From NCBI RefSeq assembly GCF_006385685.1, contig NZ_VFRP01000003.1, forward strand, positions 248,001-312,000: a stretch of 64,000 nt of DNA, in the 5' to 3' direction. Made by a program: the position numbers and the translations under genes. The notes under the pieces are model-generated. The model was given only the letters and a program-made list of their open reading frames with translations, searched no databases and was not told the DNA's origin. Shown in pieces: positions 15,085-27,832 of this stretch; the first letter of the stretch is position 1; the number at the start of each line of letters is the position of its first letter. The DNA is from Amaricoccus solimangrovi. Lineage in GTDB: Bacteria > Pseudomonadota > Alphaproteobacteria > Rhodobacterales > Rhodobacteraceae.

Positions 15085-16305
15085 ATGTACGATTTCGCCA
15101 TTGTCTGGGACTGGCTCGCCTTCGCCGTGCGCTGGCTCCATGTAATCACCGGCATCGCCTGGATCGGGTCGTCCTTCTACTTCGTGGCCCTTGATCTCGG
15201 GCTGCGCAAGACACCCGACCTGCCACCGGGCGCCCATGGCGAGGAATGGCAGGTCCATGGCGGCGGCTTCTACCATATCCAGAAATACCTCGTCGCGCCC
15301 GAGCGGCTGCCCGAGCGGCTCGTCTGGTTCAAGTGGGAAAGCTACGTGACCTGGCTCTCCGGCTTCGCGATGCTCTGCGTCGTCTACTACGCCGGCGCGA
15401 ACCTCTTCCTGATCGATCCCGCGGTGCTCGACGTCTCGGCGCCGGTGGCGATCCTGATCTCGATGGTCTCGCTCAGCGTCGGCTGGCTGGCCTATGACTT
15501 CCTCTGCAAGTCGAAGCTCGCCGAGACGCCGACCACGCTCATGATCCTGCTCTTCGGCGTGCTCGTCGTGATGGCCTGGATCTACGTGCACCTCTTCACC
15601 GGCCGCGCGGCCTTGCTTCATCTCGGCGCCTTCACCGCGACGATCATGACGGCGAACGTGTTCTTCGTCATCATGCCGAACCAGCGCGTCGTGGTGGCGG
15701 ACCTCAAGGCGGGCCGTACCCCTGATCCGAAATACGGCAAGATCGCGAAGCTGCGTTCGACGCACAACAACTACCTGACGCTTCCCGTCCTGTTCCTGAT
15801 GCTGTCCAACCACTATCCGCTGGCCTTCGCCACGGAATACAACTGGATCATCGCCTGTCTCGTCTTCCTGATGGGCGTGCTGATCCGGCACTATTTCAAC
15901 ACTGTGCATGCCCATAAGGGCAATCCGACCTGGACCTGGCTCGTCGCCGCGATCATCTTCGTCCTCATCATGTGGCTCTCGAGCCAGCCCGGCAGCGACC
16001 GGCCGGAACTCGCGATGTCGCCGCTCGACCAGAAATTCGCCTCGGCCCAGGGGTTCGATCAGGTGGCCGACACGGTGCTGACGCGCTGCTCGATGTGCCA
16101 CGCGCCGGAGCCGGGATGGGAGGGCATCCACCGCGCGCCCAAGGACGTCGTGCTCGACACGCCCCAGCGCGTTGCTCAGCACGCGCGCGAGATCTACCTG
16201 CAGGCGGGCGTCAGCCATGCGATGCCCCCGGCCAACATCACCGAGATCCAGCCGGAAGAGCGCAAGCTGATCGTCGAGTGGTACCGCGCCGCGACCGCGG
16301 GGTGA
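15085..16305 (+). CDS. puuD: Urate oxidase PuuD, membrane protein with cytochrome c domain
   Basis: This 406-residue protein oxidises urate to 5-hydroxyisourate. About eight membrane segments fill residues 10-320 (for instance VITGIAWIGSSFYFVALDLG and TTLMILLFGVLVVMAWIYV), with conserved histidines in WLHVITG, GGGFYHIQ and STHNNYL. The last 75 residues are a c-type cytochrome domain with haem motif CSMCH at about residues 335-339 and the distal methionine likely in VSHAMPP. This is the integral membrane cytochrome-c urate oxidase type, which passes electrons to the respiratory chain rather than making peroxide. GGAGGG precedes the ATG by six bases. It is divergent from the LysR gene. Confidence 0.93.
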   Translation: MYDFAIVWDWLAFAVRWLHVITGIAWIGSSFYFVALDLGLRKTPDLPPGAHGEEWQVHGGGFYHIQKYLVAPERLPERLVWFKWESYVTWLSGFAMLCVVYYAGANLFLIDPAVLDVSAPVAILISMVSLSVGWLAYDFLCKSKLAETPTTLMILLFGVLVVMAWIYVHLFTGRAALLHLGAFTATIMTANVFFVIMPNQRVVVADLKAGRTPDPKYGKIAKLRSTHNNYLTLPVLFLMLSNHYPLAFATEYNWIIACLVFLMGVLIRHYFNTVHAHKGNPTWTWLVAAIIFVLIMWLSSQPGSDRPELAMSPLDQKFASAQGFDQVADTVLTRCSMCHAPEPGWEGIHRAPKDVVLDTPQRVAQHAREIYLQAGVSHAMPPANITEIQPEERKLIVEWYRAATAG

Positions 16306-16329
16306 CACGGGGCCGCGGGCGGTCCGGGC

Positions 16330-18171
16330 TCACGCCTCGGCCGGCGCGGCGCTGGGCGAGCGTTCCTCCGCTCCCGCCTCGTTCGCGAGACGGATCGCCG
16401 AGGTGACCAGCGCGACGTGGGAGAAGGCCTGAGGGAAGTTGCCGAGCTGTCGCCCGGCCTCCGGATCGTATTCCTCGGCCAGAAGCCCGAGATCGTTGCG
16501 CAGATCGAGCAGCCGTTCGAAGAGCGCGCGCGCCTTCCGCCGCCGGCCGAGCATGCCATAGGCGTCCGCGAGCCAGAAGCTGCAGGCGAGGAAGACGCCC
16601 TCCCGGCCCGCCACCCCGTCGTCGGTCTCCTGGGTGTCGTAGCGGCGCACGAGCCCGTCGACCATCAGTTCGCGCTCGATCGCGGCGACGGTGCCCCGGA
16701 ACCGCGGATCCGAGGCGGGAAGGAAGCCCAGCGCCGGCAGGAGCAGCAGGCTCGCGTCGAGTTCCTGGCCGCCATAGACCTGAACGAAGCAGTTCCGCGC
16801 CGAATCAAAGCCGCGGCGGCAGACATCAGCGTGGATCGTGTCACGCAGCCGCCGCCAGTGTTCGACCGGGCCGGGGAGGCCGAAGTTTTCCACGCTGCGG
16901 ATACAGCGGTCCACCGCGACCCAGGCCATCGCCTTGGAATAGGTGAATTGCCGCCTTTCCGAGCGGATTTCCCACAGGCCGGCGTCGGGCTGGCGCCAGA
17001 TCTTCTCGAGATGCGCGATCATCGCGGATTGCAGCGCCCAGCCCGGCTCGCTCTCCGGCAGGCCGCCGGCGCGGGCCTGGTGCAGCGCGTCCATCACCTC
17101 GCCGAATACGTCGAGCTGGAGCTGCGCATGCGCGGCGTTGCCGATCCGGACGGGCCTGGAGCCGGCATAGCCGGCGAGCCAGGGCGCCTCCCATTCCCGC
17201 AGGCGCCGTTCGCCCGCCAGCCCGTACATGATGCTGAGCTGATCCGGCCGGCCGGCGGCCGCGCGCAGCAGCCAGTCGCGCCAGGCGCGGGCCTCGTCGT
17301 AATAGCCGCCGTCCATCAGCGCGATCAGCGTCAGCGTCGCGTCGCGCAGCCAGCAGTAGCGGTAGTCCCAGTTCCGCGCCCCGCCGATCGCCTCGGGGAG
17401 CGAGGTCGTCGGGGCGGCGACGATGCCGCCGGTCGGCGCGTAGGTCAGCGCCTTCAGCGTGACGAGCGAGCGCGTCACCGCCTCCCCCGCCCGTTCGCCG
17501 AGCGCCTTCCGGACCTTGCCGGCCGCTTCGCAGCGGGAGGACCAGTCGCGCCAGAAGGCCTCCGTCGCGCGCAGCGCCTCGCGCGGGTCGGCCGGAGCCG
17601 GCACCTCCTGGTAGGAGGGCGCGTAGCTGAGCGTGAAGGGGATCTCCTCGCCCTCGCCGACCTCGAACTCGGCGATGGTGCGTTCGTTCTCGCCCCGGGT
17701 CTCGACCGCGGTGCTCAGCACCGTCATGTGCGGCCCGCCGATCGCGAGAAGCACCCGCCGGCCCGCCACCTCGGCGCGGCGCACCCAGGGCACGATCTTG
17801 CCGTAGTCGAAGCGCAGCGACAGCTCCATCCGCATCCGGACCCGGCCCCGGCGCCCCCGCAGCAGCCGCGTCAGGTCGCAGCCGGCGGCGCCGGGAGGCA
17901 TGAAGTCGATCAGCTCCACCACGCCCTCCTCCGTCTCGAACCGGGTCTCGAGGATCGGGGAGCCGTCGAGGTAGCGGCGCGAGGCGGCCTCGCCTCCATC
18001 GCGCGGCCCGATCAGCCAGCGGCCGTTCTCGGGGCCCCCGACCAGGGCCGCGAAGACGCTGTCGGAATCGAACCTCGGCAGGCAGAGCCAGTCGATCGAG
18101 CCGTCCCGCCCGACCAGGGCCGCTGTCCGGCAATCGCCGATCATCCCGTAGCTTTCGATTGGCGCGGACAT
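16330..18171 (-). CDS. Glycoside hydrolase family 15 protein (glucoamylase/trehalase-like)
   Basis: A 613-residue protein starting with IESYGMIGDCRTAALVGRDGSIDWLCLPRFDS, the N-terminal beta-sandwich signature of bacterial GH15 proteins. The alpha/alpha-barrel follows from about residue 230 with GGARNWDYRYCWLRDATLTL and RLREWEAPWLAGYAGSRPVRIGNAA, and near the end a region LLAEEYDPEAGRQLGNFPQAFSHVAL that carries the catalytic-base glutamate (EEYD). No signal peptide is seen, so it is probably cytoplasmic, acting on maltodextrins or trehalose. It is convergent with puuD, 24 bases apart. Substrate is uncertain. Confidence 0.9.
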   Translation of the reverse strand: MSAPIESYGMIGDCRTAALVGRDGSIDWLCLPRFDSDSVFAALVGGPENGRWLIGPRDGGEAASRRYLDGSPILETRFETEEGVVELIDFMPPGAAGCDLTRLLRGRRGRVRMRMELSLRFDYGKIVPWVRRAEVAGRRVLLAIGGPHMTVLSTAVETRGENERTIAEFEVGEGEEIPFTLSYAPSYQEVPAPADPREALRATEAFWRDWSSRCEAAGKVRKALGERAGEAVTRSLVTLKALTYAPTGGIVAAPTTSLPEAIGGARNWDYRYCWLRDATLTLIALMDGGYYDEARAWRDWLLRAAAGRPDQLSIMYGLAGERRLREWEAPWLAGYAGSRPVRIGNAAHAQLQLDVFGEVMDALHQARAGGLPESEPGWALQSAMIAHLEKIWRQPDAGLWEIRSERRQFTYSKAMAWVAVDRCIRSVENFGLPGPVEHWRRLRDTIHADVCRRGFDSARNCFVQVYGGQELDASLLLLPALGFLPASDPRFRGTVAAIERELMVDGLVRRYDTQETDDGVAGREGVFLACSFWLADAYGMLGRRRKARALFERLLDLRNDLGLLAEEYDPEAGRQLGNFPQAFSHVALVTSAIRLANEAGAEERSPSAAPAEA

Positions 18172-18260
18172 TCGTCACCCTTTCTTCGCTTCGTTTCAGC
18201 CGCTTCTCTCTGGAACGACGCGGACCGCCGAGGGGTTTCCGCTCCGAGGCGAGATGAGGG

Positions 18261-18281
18261 GCCCGGGACCGCCTCCCGGGC
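18261..18281 (+). other. 5' leader hairpin
   Basis: GCCCGGGA (18261-18268) and TCCCGGGC (18274-18281) form a perfect 8-bp stem with a 5-base loop, a few bases before the Shine-Dalgarno region of the gene at 18301. It could protect or gate that leader; no known riboswitch is recognised. Confidence 0.4.
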
Positions 18282-18300
18282 AGGACGGGAGAGAGCGGAG

Positions 18301-18564
18301 ATGGATGAGAAGCGGCTGATGATGATCGAGGCGCGCGCCGCCGCCCAGACGAGGCTCATCGCGATGGTGATCGCGGAACTCGACAGGCAGGGCGGCGCGG
18401 ATCGGCTCTGGGAGCATCTGGAGGAGCGCGAGGTGTTTCAGGGCGGGGAGGAGGATCCCGGCGTCGTCCCGAGCGAGGCCTACGCGTTCGAGGCGGCCGT
18501 GGCGGAGGAGATGCGCCGCGTGATCGAGGCGGCGCGCGGCTTCGCCGGCCGGTTCCCGTCCTGA
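18301..18564 (+). CDS. Small hypothetical protein
   Basis: An 87-residue acidic, helical protein (MDEKRLMMIEARAAAQTRLI ...) with no motif I recognise. The start has a purine-rich GGGAGAGAGCGGAG immediately upstream. Regular spacing of leucine, isoleucine, alanine and glutamate suggests two amphipathic helices. It lies between the divergent GH15 gene and the 3' end of clpA; an association with either is not evident. Confidence 0.6.
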   Translation: MDEKRLMMIEARAAAQTRLIAMVIAELDRQGGADRLWEHLEEREVFQGGEEDPGVVPSEAYAFEAAVAEEMRRVIEAARGFAGRFPS

Positions 18565-18595
18565 GTGGGCGCGGCGGAGCGCCCCGCACAGAAGA

Positions 18596-18621
18596 AAGGC
18601 CGGTCCCGAGGGGCCGGCCTT
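18596..18621 (-). terminator. Terminator of clpA
   Basis: AAGGCCGGTCC and GGGCCGGCCTT form an 11-bp stem (one G-T pair) with a CGAG loop. On the minus strand it is followed by TTTCTTC, 22 bases after the clpA stop, which suits an intrinsic terminator for clpA. Confidence 0.8.
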
Positions 18622-18642
18622 CGATCCTCGCGCGCGCCGCGC

Positions 18643-20967
18643 TTACTCCGCGGTGAGAAGCGGCGGCTTCTTCGAGCCGATCCGGGGCGTGCCGGTCGGA
18701 TGGATCTCGAGTTCCAGCTTGCCGTCGCGCACCACGACCTCGACGAGACCACCCTTGGCGAGCTTGCCGAAGAGCAGTTCCTCGGCCAGCGGCTTCTTGA
18801 TGTTCTCCTGGATCACACGGCCGAGCGGGCGCGCGCCCATCTTGTCGTCATAGCCCTTGTCGGCGAGCCATTCGGCCGCTTCCGGTGACAGTTCGATCTG
18901 CACGTTGCGGTCCAGAAGCTGCGCCTCGAGCTGGAGGACGAATTTCTCGACCACCTGCAGGATCACCTCCTTCGGCAGCGAGCCGAAGCTGATGACCGCG
19001 TCGAGCCGGTTGCGGAACTCCGGCGAGAAGGTACGTTCGACGGCGACGGTATCCTCGCCCTCGCGCCGCTCCCGGCCGAAGCCGAGCGCGTTCTTCGCCT
19101 GCTCCGTCGCGCCCGCGTTCGAGGTCATGATCAGGACGACGTTGCGGAAATCGACGGTCCGGCCGTTGTGGTCGGTGAGCTTCCCGTTGTCCATCACCTG
19201 CAGCAGGATGTTGTAGACGTCCGGATGCGCCTTCTCCATCTCGTCGAGCAGCAGCACGCAATGCGGATGCTGGTCCACGCCGTCGGTCAGAAGCCCGCCC
19301 TGGTCGAAGCCGACATAGCCCGGAGGCGCGCCGATCAGGCGGCTCACCGTGTGCTTCTCCATGTATTCCGACATGTCGAAGCGCAGCAGTTCCACGCCGA
19401 GGGTCTGGGCGAGCCGCTTCGCAACCTCGGTCTTGCCGACGCCGGTCGGGCCGGTGAAGAGATAGTTGCCGATCGGCTTCTCCGGCTCGCGCAGGCCGGC
19501 GCGGGAGAGCTTGATCGCCGAGGCCAGCGCCTCGATCGCCTTGTCCTGACCGAAGACGAGCCGCTTCAGGGTCTTGTCGAGATCCTTCAGCACCTCGGCG
19601 TCGTCCTTCGAGACGTTCTTCGGCGGGATCCGGGCGATCTTGGCCACCACCGCCTCGATCTCCTTCGAGGTGATCGTCTTGCGCCGCTTGCTCTCGGGCA
19701 GCAGGTGCTGCGCCGCGCCCGCCTCGTCGATCACGTCGATCGCCTTGTCGGGCAGCTTGCGGTCATGGATGTAGCGCGCCGACAGGTCCACCGCCGACTT
19801 GATGGCGTCGAGCGTGTAGCGGATGTCGTGGTGCTCCTCGAAATAGGGTTTCAGGCCCTTGAGGATCCGGAAGGCATCCTCGACGCTCGGCTCGTTCACG
19901 TCGATCTTCTGGAAGCGCCGCGCCAGCGCGCGATCCTTCTCGAAATGCTGGCGGTACTCCTTGTAGGTCGTGGAGCCCATGCAGCGCAGCGTTCCCGACT
20001 GAAGCGCGGGCTTCAGCAGGTTCGAGGCGTCCATCGCGCCGCCCGAGGTCGCGCCGGCGCCGATCACCGTGTGGATTTCGTCGATGAAGAGGATCGCGTT
20101 CGGGTGGTTCTCCAGCTCCTTCATCACGGCCTTCAGCCGCTCCTCGAAATCGCCGCGGTAGCGGGTGCCGGCGAGCAGCGCGCCCATGTCGAGCGAGTAG
20201 ATCGTCGTGTCCGCGAGCACGCCCGGCGTCTCGCCGTCGACGATCTTGCGCGCGAGGCCCTCCGCGATCGCGGTCTTGCCGACGCCCGGGTCGCCCACGA
20301 GCAGCGGATTGTTCTTGCGGCGGCGGCACAGCACCTGGATGCAGCGCTCCACTTCGAGGTCACGGCCGATCAGCGGATCGACGTCGCCCTTGCGGGCCTT
20401 CTCGTTCAGGTCGACGCAATACTTCTGCAACGCGGTCTCCTCGGCCTCCTTGCCACTCTGTGCCTGAGCTTTGGGTTCGGGCGCCGCCTCGGCGCCCTTG
20501 ACCGGCCGCGACTCGACATAGGACGGATCCTTGGCGACGCCGTGGCTGATGTAGTTGACCGCGTCGTAACGCGTCATGTCCTGTTCCTGCAGGAAGTAGG
20601 CCGCGTGGCTCTCCCGCTCGGCGAAGATCGCGACGAGCACGTTCGCGCCCGTCACCTCCGAGCGTCCGGAGCTCTGCACATGGATGGCGGCGCGCTGGAT
20701 CACCCGCTGGAAGCCCGTCGTCGGCGCGGCCTCGGAGCCTTCGATGTCCGAGATGAGCGCCTCGAGCTCCTCGTCGAGGAAGGCGACGATCGTCTTCCTG
20801 AGCTTTTCGATGTCGACGCCGCAGGCCTTCATGACGCGGGAGGCCTCGGGTTCGTCGAGAAGCGCGAGAAGCAGGTGCTCGAGCGTGGCGAGTTCGTGCT
20901 TACGCTGGTTGGCATGCCCGAGGGCATTGTGGATGGCGGCTTCCAGAGTGCTCGAGAAAGAGGGCAT
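18643..20967 (-). CDS. clpA: ATP-dependent Clp protease ATPase subunit ClpA
   Basis: A 774-residue AAA+ unfoldase that feeds substrates to ClpP. Residues 1-145 are the N-domain ([16 protein letters not shown] ... [14 protein letters not shown]), where ClpS would dock. The first ATPase module has Walker A GDPGVGKT and Walker [10 protein letters not shown]; the second has [15 protein letters not shown], Walker [16 protein letters not shown], and a C-terminal small domain with [23 protein letters not shown]. It lacks the long coiled-coil insert of ClpB and the zinc finger of ClpX. The adaptor clpS often precedes clpA but is not found upstream here, where gloB follows after 194 bases. Confidence 0.96.
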   Translation of the reverse strand: MPSFSSTLEAAIHNALGHANQRKHELATLEHLLLALLDEPEASRVMKACGVDIEKLRKTIVAFLDEELEALISDIEGSEAAPTTGFQRVIQRAAIHVQSSGRSEVTGANVLVAIFAERESHAAYFLQEQDMTRYDAVNYISHGVAKDPSYVESRPVKGAEAAPEPKAQAQSGKEAEETALQKYCVDLNEKARKGDVDPLIGRDLEVERCIQVLCRRRKNNPLLVGDPGVGKTAIAEGLARKIVDGETPGVLADTTIYSLDMGALLAGTRYRGDFEERLKAVMKELENHPNAILFIDEIHTVIGAGATSGGAMDASNLLKPALQSGTLRCMGSTTYKEYRQHFEKDRALARRFQKIDVNEPSVEDAFRILKGLKPYFEEHHDIRYTLDAIKSAVDLSARYIHDRKLPDKAIDVIDEAGAAQHLLPESKRRKTITSKEIEAVVAKIARIPPKNVSKDDAEVLKDLDKTLKRLVFGQDKAIEALASAIKLSRAGLREPEKPIGNYLFTGPTGVGKTEVAKRLAQTLGVELLRFDMSEYMEKHTVSRLIGAPPGYVGFDQGGLLTDGVDQHPHCVLLLDEMEKAHPDVYNILLQVMDNGKLTDHNGRTVDFRNVVLIMTSNAGATEQAKNALGFGRERREGEDTVAVERTFSPEFRNRLDAVISFGSLPKEVILQVVEKFVLQLEAQLLDRNVQIELSPEAAEWLADKGYDDKMGARPLGRVIQENIKKPLAEELLFGKLAKGGLVEVVVRDGKLELEIHPTGTPRIGSKKPPLLTAE

Positions 20968-21161
20968 AGTCCGCGTCCTTCCGGTATGTTCCCGCCGACC
21001 TCCCGGCCAGCTCGGGCAGGGTAGAGGAGGTCCTACCCGTCACCTGTTAAACTTCGGTTTTAGTCCATGCGCTTCAAGGGTCGAGTATGACGGCTTGACG
21101 ACGAAAGCGCAAAAAGAATGCAGTTCGCCGGAGGGGCTGCGCGAAGAAATGCTGCGGCTGC

Positions 21162-21929
21162 TCAGAATGAATCCTTGCGGCGCCGGATCGCGGCGAAAAC
21201 TTGTGCATCCGATGAACTAGGCATGCCGAGCTCCGCCTTCAAGGCCGGGTCAACCGCGCGTAAGAACGGGTTTGTCCGGCGCTCGAGGTCGAGGCGCGCG
21301 GGAACCGTCGGCTCGCCCCGCGCCCGGACCCGGGCGATCTCCGCCGCCCGGTCGCGGGTCGGGGCGTGGCCGGGGTCTAGTGCGCGCGCGAAGGCCATGT
21401 TGGCCTCGGCGTATTCGTGGCCGGAATAGACCAAAGTCTCCCCCGGCAGGGCCGCCATGCGCCCGAGGCTGTCCCACATCTGCTCCGGGCTCCCCTCGAA
21501 GAGCCGCCCGCAGCCCATGACCATCAGGCTGTCGGCGGAGAAGAGCGCCGGCCCGTCCGGGAAGAAGTAGGCGATATGCCCGATCGTGTGACCGGGAACC
21601 TCCATCACGTTTCCGAGCGCCTCGCCGACGGCGACGGTGTCGCCCCCGACCACCGCCCGGTCGAGACGGGGCAGCCGGTAGCGGTCGGCTTCCGCGCCGA
21701 CGACCTCGGGATCGAAGGCGGAGCGCAGGTCCTCGACCCCGGCGACGTGGTCGTCGTGGTGATGCGTGATGAGGATCATGTCGAGCGTCCAGCCCCGCGC
21801 CGCGAGCGCCGCGCGGATCGGCGCCGCCTCGGGCGCGTCGACGAGCGCGACGGTGCCGGTCGCGATGTCGCGCAGCAGATAGGCGTAATTGTCGGTCCGG
21901 CAGGGAACGGTGACGATTTCGAGCGCCAT
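21162..21929 (-). CDS. gloB: Hydroxyacylglutathione hydrolase (glyoxalase II)
   Basis: A 255-residue metallo-beta-lactamase-fold enzyme that hydrolyses S-lactoylglutathione to lactate and glutathione, completing methylglyoxal detoxification. The binuclear metal site is seen in THHHDDHVAG, in EVPGHTIGHIAYFF and in LFSADSLMVMGCGRLFEG, and YSGHEYAEANMAFA is the glutathione-binding part. The ATG at 21929 has GGAGG upstream on the minus strand. It is divergent from the methyltransferase gene with 54 bases between starts, an arrangement common in Rhodobacterales. Confidence 0.95.
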   Translation of the reverse strand: MALEIVTVPCRTDNYAYLLRDIATGTVALVDAPEAAPIRAALAARGWTLDMILITHHHDDHVAGVEDLRSAFDPEVVGAEADRYRLPRLDRAVVGGDTVAVGEALGNVMEVPGHTIGHIAYFFPDGPALFSADSLMVMGCGRLFEGSPEQMWDSLGRMAALPGETLVYSGHEYAEANMAFARALDPGHAPTRDRAAEIARVRARGEPTVPARLDLERRTNPFLRAVDPALKAELGMPSSSDAQVFAAIRRRKDSF

Positions 21930-21983
21930 GGCGGCCTCCTTCTTGGCTTGGCGCCAGTCTGGCGGATCGGCTAAGGTCCGGCA

Positions 21984-22952
21984 ATGCATCTGGATGTGCT
22001 GGATCTGCGGGCGTTCTACTACAGGACCAAGCTGGGCCGTTCGGCGCAGCGGGGCCTGCAGGAAGCGCTGCGCCGGTTCTGGCCCGATACCCGGGGGCTG
22101 ACCGTCGCGGGCTTCGGCTTCGCCGCGCCGGTGCTGCGCCCCTTCCTCGGCGAGGCGCGGCGGGTCCTCGCGCTCATGCCGGCGCAGCAGGGCGTGATGC
22201 CCTGGCCCGCCGGCGGGCCGAGCGTCAGCGCGCTGGTCGAGGAGACGCGCTGGCCGATCGAGGCGGGCTGCGTCGACCGGCTGGTGGTCATGCACGGGCT
22301 GGAGGCCTGCGACAGCCCCCCGGCGCTGCTCGCGGAGATCTGGCGGGTACTCGCGCCGGGCGGGCAGGTCGTCTTCATCGTCCCGAACCGGTCCGGCCTC
22401 TGGGCGCGGCGAGATGTCACGCCCTTCGGCTTCGGCCGGCCCTACAGCTTCGGGCAGCTCGAGACGCTGCTCGGCCGCAACCGCTTCCTGCCCGAGCGCC
22501 ACGCAACCGCGCTCCACAGCCCGCCGTCGCACCGGCGCTTCTGGCTGCAGACCGCGCATTTCTGGGAGATGCTGGGCCGCCGCTTCAACGCCCAGTTCAT
22601 GGGCGGCGCGCTGCTCGTCGAGGCGACGAAGCAGGTCTACGGACGCCCGCCGCCGGAGGGCGCGCGCGTCGCCGTTCCCCGCCCGCTCGACGTGTTCGGC
22701 GGGCTGACGCGGCCCAGTCCGGAGCCGGTGGCCGGCCGCGCGGCGGCCGCGCGCGACGGCCCGCCGCGGCCGCGTTCAAAGGGCGTTTCGGCGGGGATCC
22801 CCGACTTGCCACCACTTCACCGCTCTGTTATCACCGCGCCGGCTTGGCAAGGGCGGGATCCAGACCGGCGGGGCGTTTTCGCGCCCTCCGCCCCGGGGGG
22901 CCGGAAGACACTGGAACGAAAGGGTGGTTTGTGGCCAGCTCAGCTTCACTGA
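21984..22952 (+). CDS. SAM-dependent methyltransferase-like protein with long tail
   Basis: A 322-residue protein with a class I methyltransferase core at residues 1 to about 215: GLTVAGFGFAAPVLRPFLGE stands where the SAM motif I would be but is degenerate, VDRLVVMHGLEACDSPPALLAEIWRVLAPGGQVVFIVPNR covers motifs post-I to III. The substrate is unknown. Family members are usually near 250 residues; here the frame continues through about 90 proline- and arginine-rich residues and ends at 22952, 22 bases inside atpH. The tail covers the presumed atp promoter (22806-22833), so it may be a recent run-on or the result of a lost stop. Confidence 0.75.
   Translation: MHLDVLDLRAFYYRTKLGRSAQRGLQEALRRFWPDTRGLTVAGFGFAAPVLRPFLGEARRVLALMPAQQGVMPWPAGGPSVSALVEETRWPIEAGCVDRLVVMHGLEACDSPPALLAEIWRVLAPGGQVVFIVPNRSGLWARRDVTPFGFGRPYSFGQLETLLGRNRFLPERHATALHSPPSHRRFWLQTAHFWEMLGRRFNAQFMGGALLVEATKQVYGRPPPEGARVAVPRPLDVFGGLTRPSPEPVAGRAAAARDGPPRPRSKGVSAGIPDLPPLHRSVITAPAWQGRDPDRRGVFAPSAPGGRKTLERKGGLWPAQLH
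22806..22833 (+). promoter_or_regulatory. Candidate promoter of the atp operon
   Basis: TTGCCA (22806-22811) and TTATCA (22828-22833) are 16 bases apart and lie about 98 bases before the atpH start, in the first stretch of moderate GC after the methyltransferase core. Confidence 0.45.
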
Positions 22953-23490
22953 CCTCGGGAGTAGCGGGACGCTACGCGACTGCGCTGTTCGAAATCGCCA
23001 AGGAATCAAACGCCCTGGATCAGGTCGAGGCTGACCTCGTCGCGCTCGACGCGGCGCTCGCGGAGAGCGCCGATCTGCGCGAGGCGGTGACCTCGCCGGT
23101 CTTCAGCCGCGAGGATCTCGGCGCCGCGGTGACGGCGCTCGCCGCCAGGATGGGCCTCGGGCCCGCGGTGACCAACACGCTGCGGCTCATGGCGCACAAT
23201 CGCCGCCTCTTCGTCCTCGCAGGCTTCATCTCGCAGGTGCGCGCGCTGATCGCGGACGATCGCGGCGAGATCACCGCCGAGGTGACGGCGGCCAAGCCGC
23301 TGACCAAGGGTCAGACCGAGGCGCTCAGCGAGAAGCTCCGGGCGAGCGTCGGCAAGGACGTCAAGCTCAATGTAACAGTCGATGAGAGCCTCATCGGCGG
23401 ACTGGTGGTGAAGGTCGGCTCGCGCATGATCGACACCTCGATCCGCTCGAAGCTGGCTCATCTGCGGAATGTCATGAAAGAGGTCGGATA

Positions 23491-23491
<1 letters not shown>
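22931..23491 (+). CDS. atpH: F1 ATP synthase subunit delta
   Basis: A 186-residue subunit of the peripheral stalk that links F1 to Fo. GTG 22931 gives [25 protein letters not shown], the classic N-terminus ([10 protein letters not shown]) of delta/OSCP. The C-terminal part ends [20 protein letters not shown], also typical. An upstream ATG at 22844 would add 29 residues without similarity. GAAAGGG precedes the GTG. The stop TAA shares its last base with the ATG of atpA. It is the first gene of atpHAGDC; the Fo genes are elsewhere, as in other Rhodobacterales. Confidence 0.95.
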
Positions 23492-25029
<1,538 letters not shown>

Positions 25030-25056
25030 GCCGCGACCTAGAGGAGAGCGCGGCCC

Positions 25057-25935
25057 ATGCCGAGCCTTAAGGACCTGAAAATCCGGATCGAGAGCGTCAA
25101 GTCGACGCGCAAGATCACCAAAGCCATGCAGATGGTCGCGGCGGCGAAGCTCCGCCGCGCCCAGGAAGCGGCCGAGGCGGCCCGTCCCTATGCCGAGCGG
25201 ATGGAAGCGGTGCTCGGCAACCTCGCCGCCGGCGTGGCCTCGAGCCCGACGGCGCCGCGGCTTCTTGGCGGGACCGGCGGCGATCAGGTGCATCTCCTGG
25301 TCGTCGCCACCTCCGAGCGCGGTCTCTGCGGCGGCTTCAACAGCGCGATCGTCAAGCTCGCCCGCGCGAAGGCGCGGACGCTGCTCGCGCAGGGCAAGAC
25401 GGTCAAGATCCTGACCGTCGGCAAGAAGGGCCGCGAGCAGCTTCGGCGCGACATGAGCGACTATCTCGTCGGTCACGTCGACCTCTCGGAGGTCAAGAAG
25501 CTCGGCTATCTCGACGCGCAGCGGATCGCCACGGATCTGCTGCACCGCTTCAATCACGGCGAGTTCGACGTCTGCACGATCTTCTTCAACCGCTTCGTCT
25601 CGGTGATCAGCCAGGTCCCGACCGAGCGGCAGCTGATCCCGGCGAGCTTCGAGGCCGGAGCCGGGGACATGGGCGCGGCGGCGCAGTATGAATACGAGCC
25701 CGACGAGGAAGCGATCCTCGCGGATCTCCTGCCGCGCGGCGTTGCGACCCAGGTCTTCACGGCGCTGCTCGAGAACGCGGCTTCCGAGCAAGGCGCGCGG
25801 ATGAGCGCGATGGACAATGCGACACGCAACGCGGGCGATATGATCGGCAAGCTGACGATCCTCTACAACCGCTCGCGCCAGGCGGCGATCACGAGCGAGC
25901 TCATCGAGATCATTTCGGGCGCCGAGGCGCTCTAA
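25057..25935 (+). CDS. atpG: F1 ATP synthase subunit gamma
   Basis: The 292-residue central rotor shaft. The N-terminal coiled-coil strand starts [20 protein letters not shown] and [16 protein letters not shown], and the C-terminal strand [27 protein letters not shown], including [16 protein letters not shown], is the family signature. A GAGGAGAG Shine-Dalgarno sequence lies upstream of the ATG. Function is to couple proton-driven rotation in Fo to catalysis in the alpha/beta ring. Confidence 0.98.
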   Translation: MPSLKDLKIRIESVKSTRKITKAMQMVAAAKLRRAQEAAEAARPYAERMEAVLGNLAAGVASSPTAPRLLGGTGGDQVHLLVVATSERGLCGGFNSAIVKLARAKARTLLAQGKTVKILTVGKKGREQLRRDMSDYLVGHVDLSEVKKLGYLDAQRIATDLLHRFNHGEFDVCTIFFNRFVSVISQVPTERQLIPASFEAGAGDMGAAAQYEYEPDEEAILADLLPRGVATQVFTALLENAASEQGARMSAMDNATRNAGDMIGKLTILYNRSRQAAITSELIEIISGAEAL

Positions 25936-27387
<1,452 letters not shown>

Positions 27388-27403
27388 GGAAGGAACGCCG
27401 AAC

Positions 27404-27805
27404 GTGGCCACCACGATGCATTTCGATCTGGTCAGCCCCGAGCGCAAGGTCGTCTCGGTCGAGGCCAGCATGGTGCAGATCCCGGGCGCGGACGGCGATC
27501 TGACCGCCATGCCCAATCACGCGCCCTTCCTGACCACGCTCCGTCCGGGCGTGGTCAAGGTGACCGCCGCGGGGCAGGTCAGCGAATACGTCGTCACCGG
27601 CGGTTTCGCCGAGGTTTCCCCGACCGCGACCTCGATTCTCGCGGAACAGGCGATGCCGAGGGAGGAAGTCACGGCGGATCTTCTGGACCAGCTCCAGAAG
27701 AGCGCCGAGGCCGCGCTGGCCGAGACTTCGGGCGATGAGGAAAAGGGCGCAGCCGACACGCGCCTGCGCGACATCGCGCAGCTGAAGCGCACGCTCCGCC
27801 TCTGA
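27404..27805 (+). CDS. atpC: F1 ATP synthase subunit epsilon
   Basis: A 133-residue regulatory subunit at the foot of the rotor. The N-terminal beta-sandwich is clear (FDLVSPERKVVSVEASMVQIPGADGDL, then MPNHAPFLTTLRPGVV); the C-terminal helical part (LLDQLQKSAEAALAETSGDEEK) is present and can inhibit ATP hydrolysis in other bacteria. GTG 27404 is chosen with GAGGAAGGAA upstream; ATG 27416 is an alternative giving four fewer residues. It ends the operon, 27 bases before the terminator stem. Confidence 0.95.
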   Translation: MATTMHFDLVSPERKVVSVEASMVQIPGADGDLTAMPNHAPFLTTLRPGVVKVTAAGQVSEYVVTGGFAEVSPTATSILAEQAMPREEVTADLLDQLQKSAEAALAETSGDEEKGAADTRLRDIAQLKRTLRL

Positions 27806-27832
27806 CTCCCGAAAGGGACGCAGCCGTTCAAG

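Noticed and set aside
20968-21161. clpS gene upstream of clpA
   Set aside because: The 194-base gap is too short and no ClpS-like frame is found on either strand.
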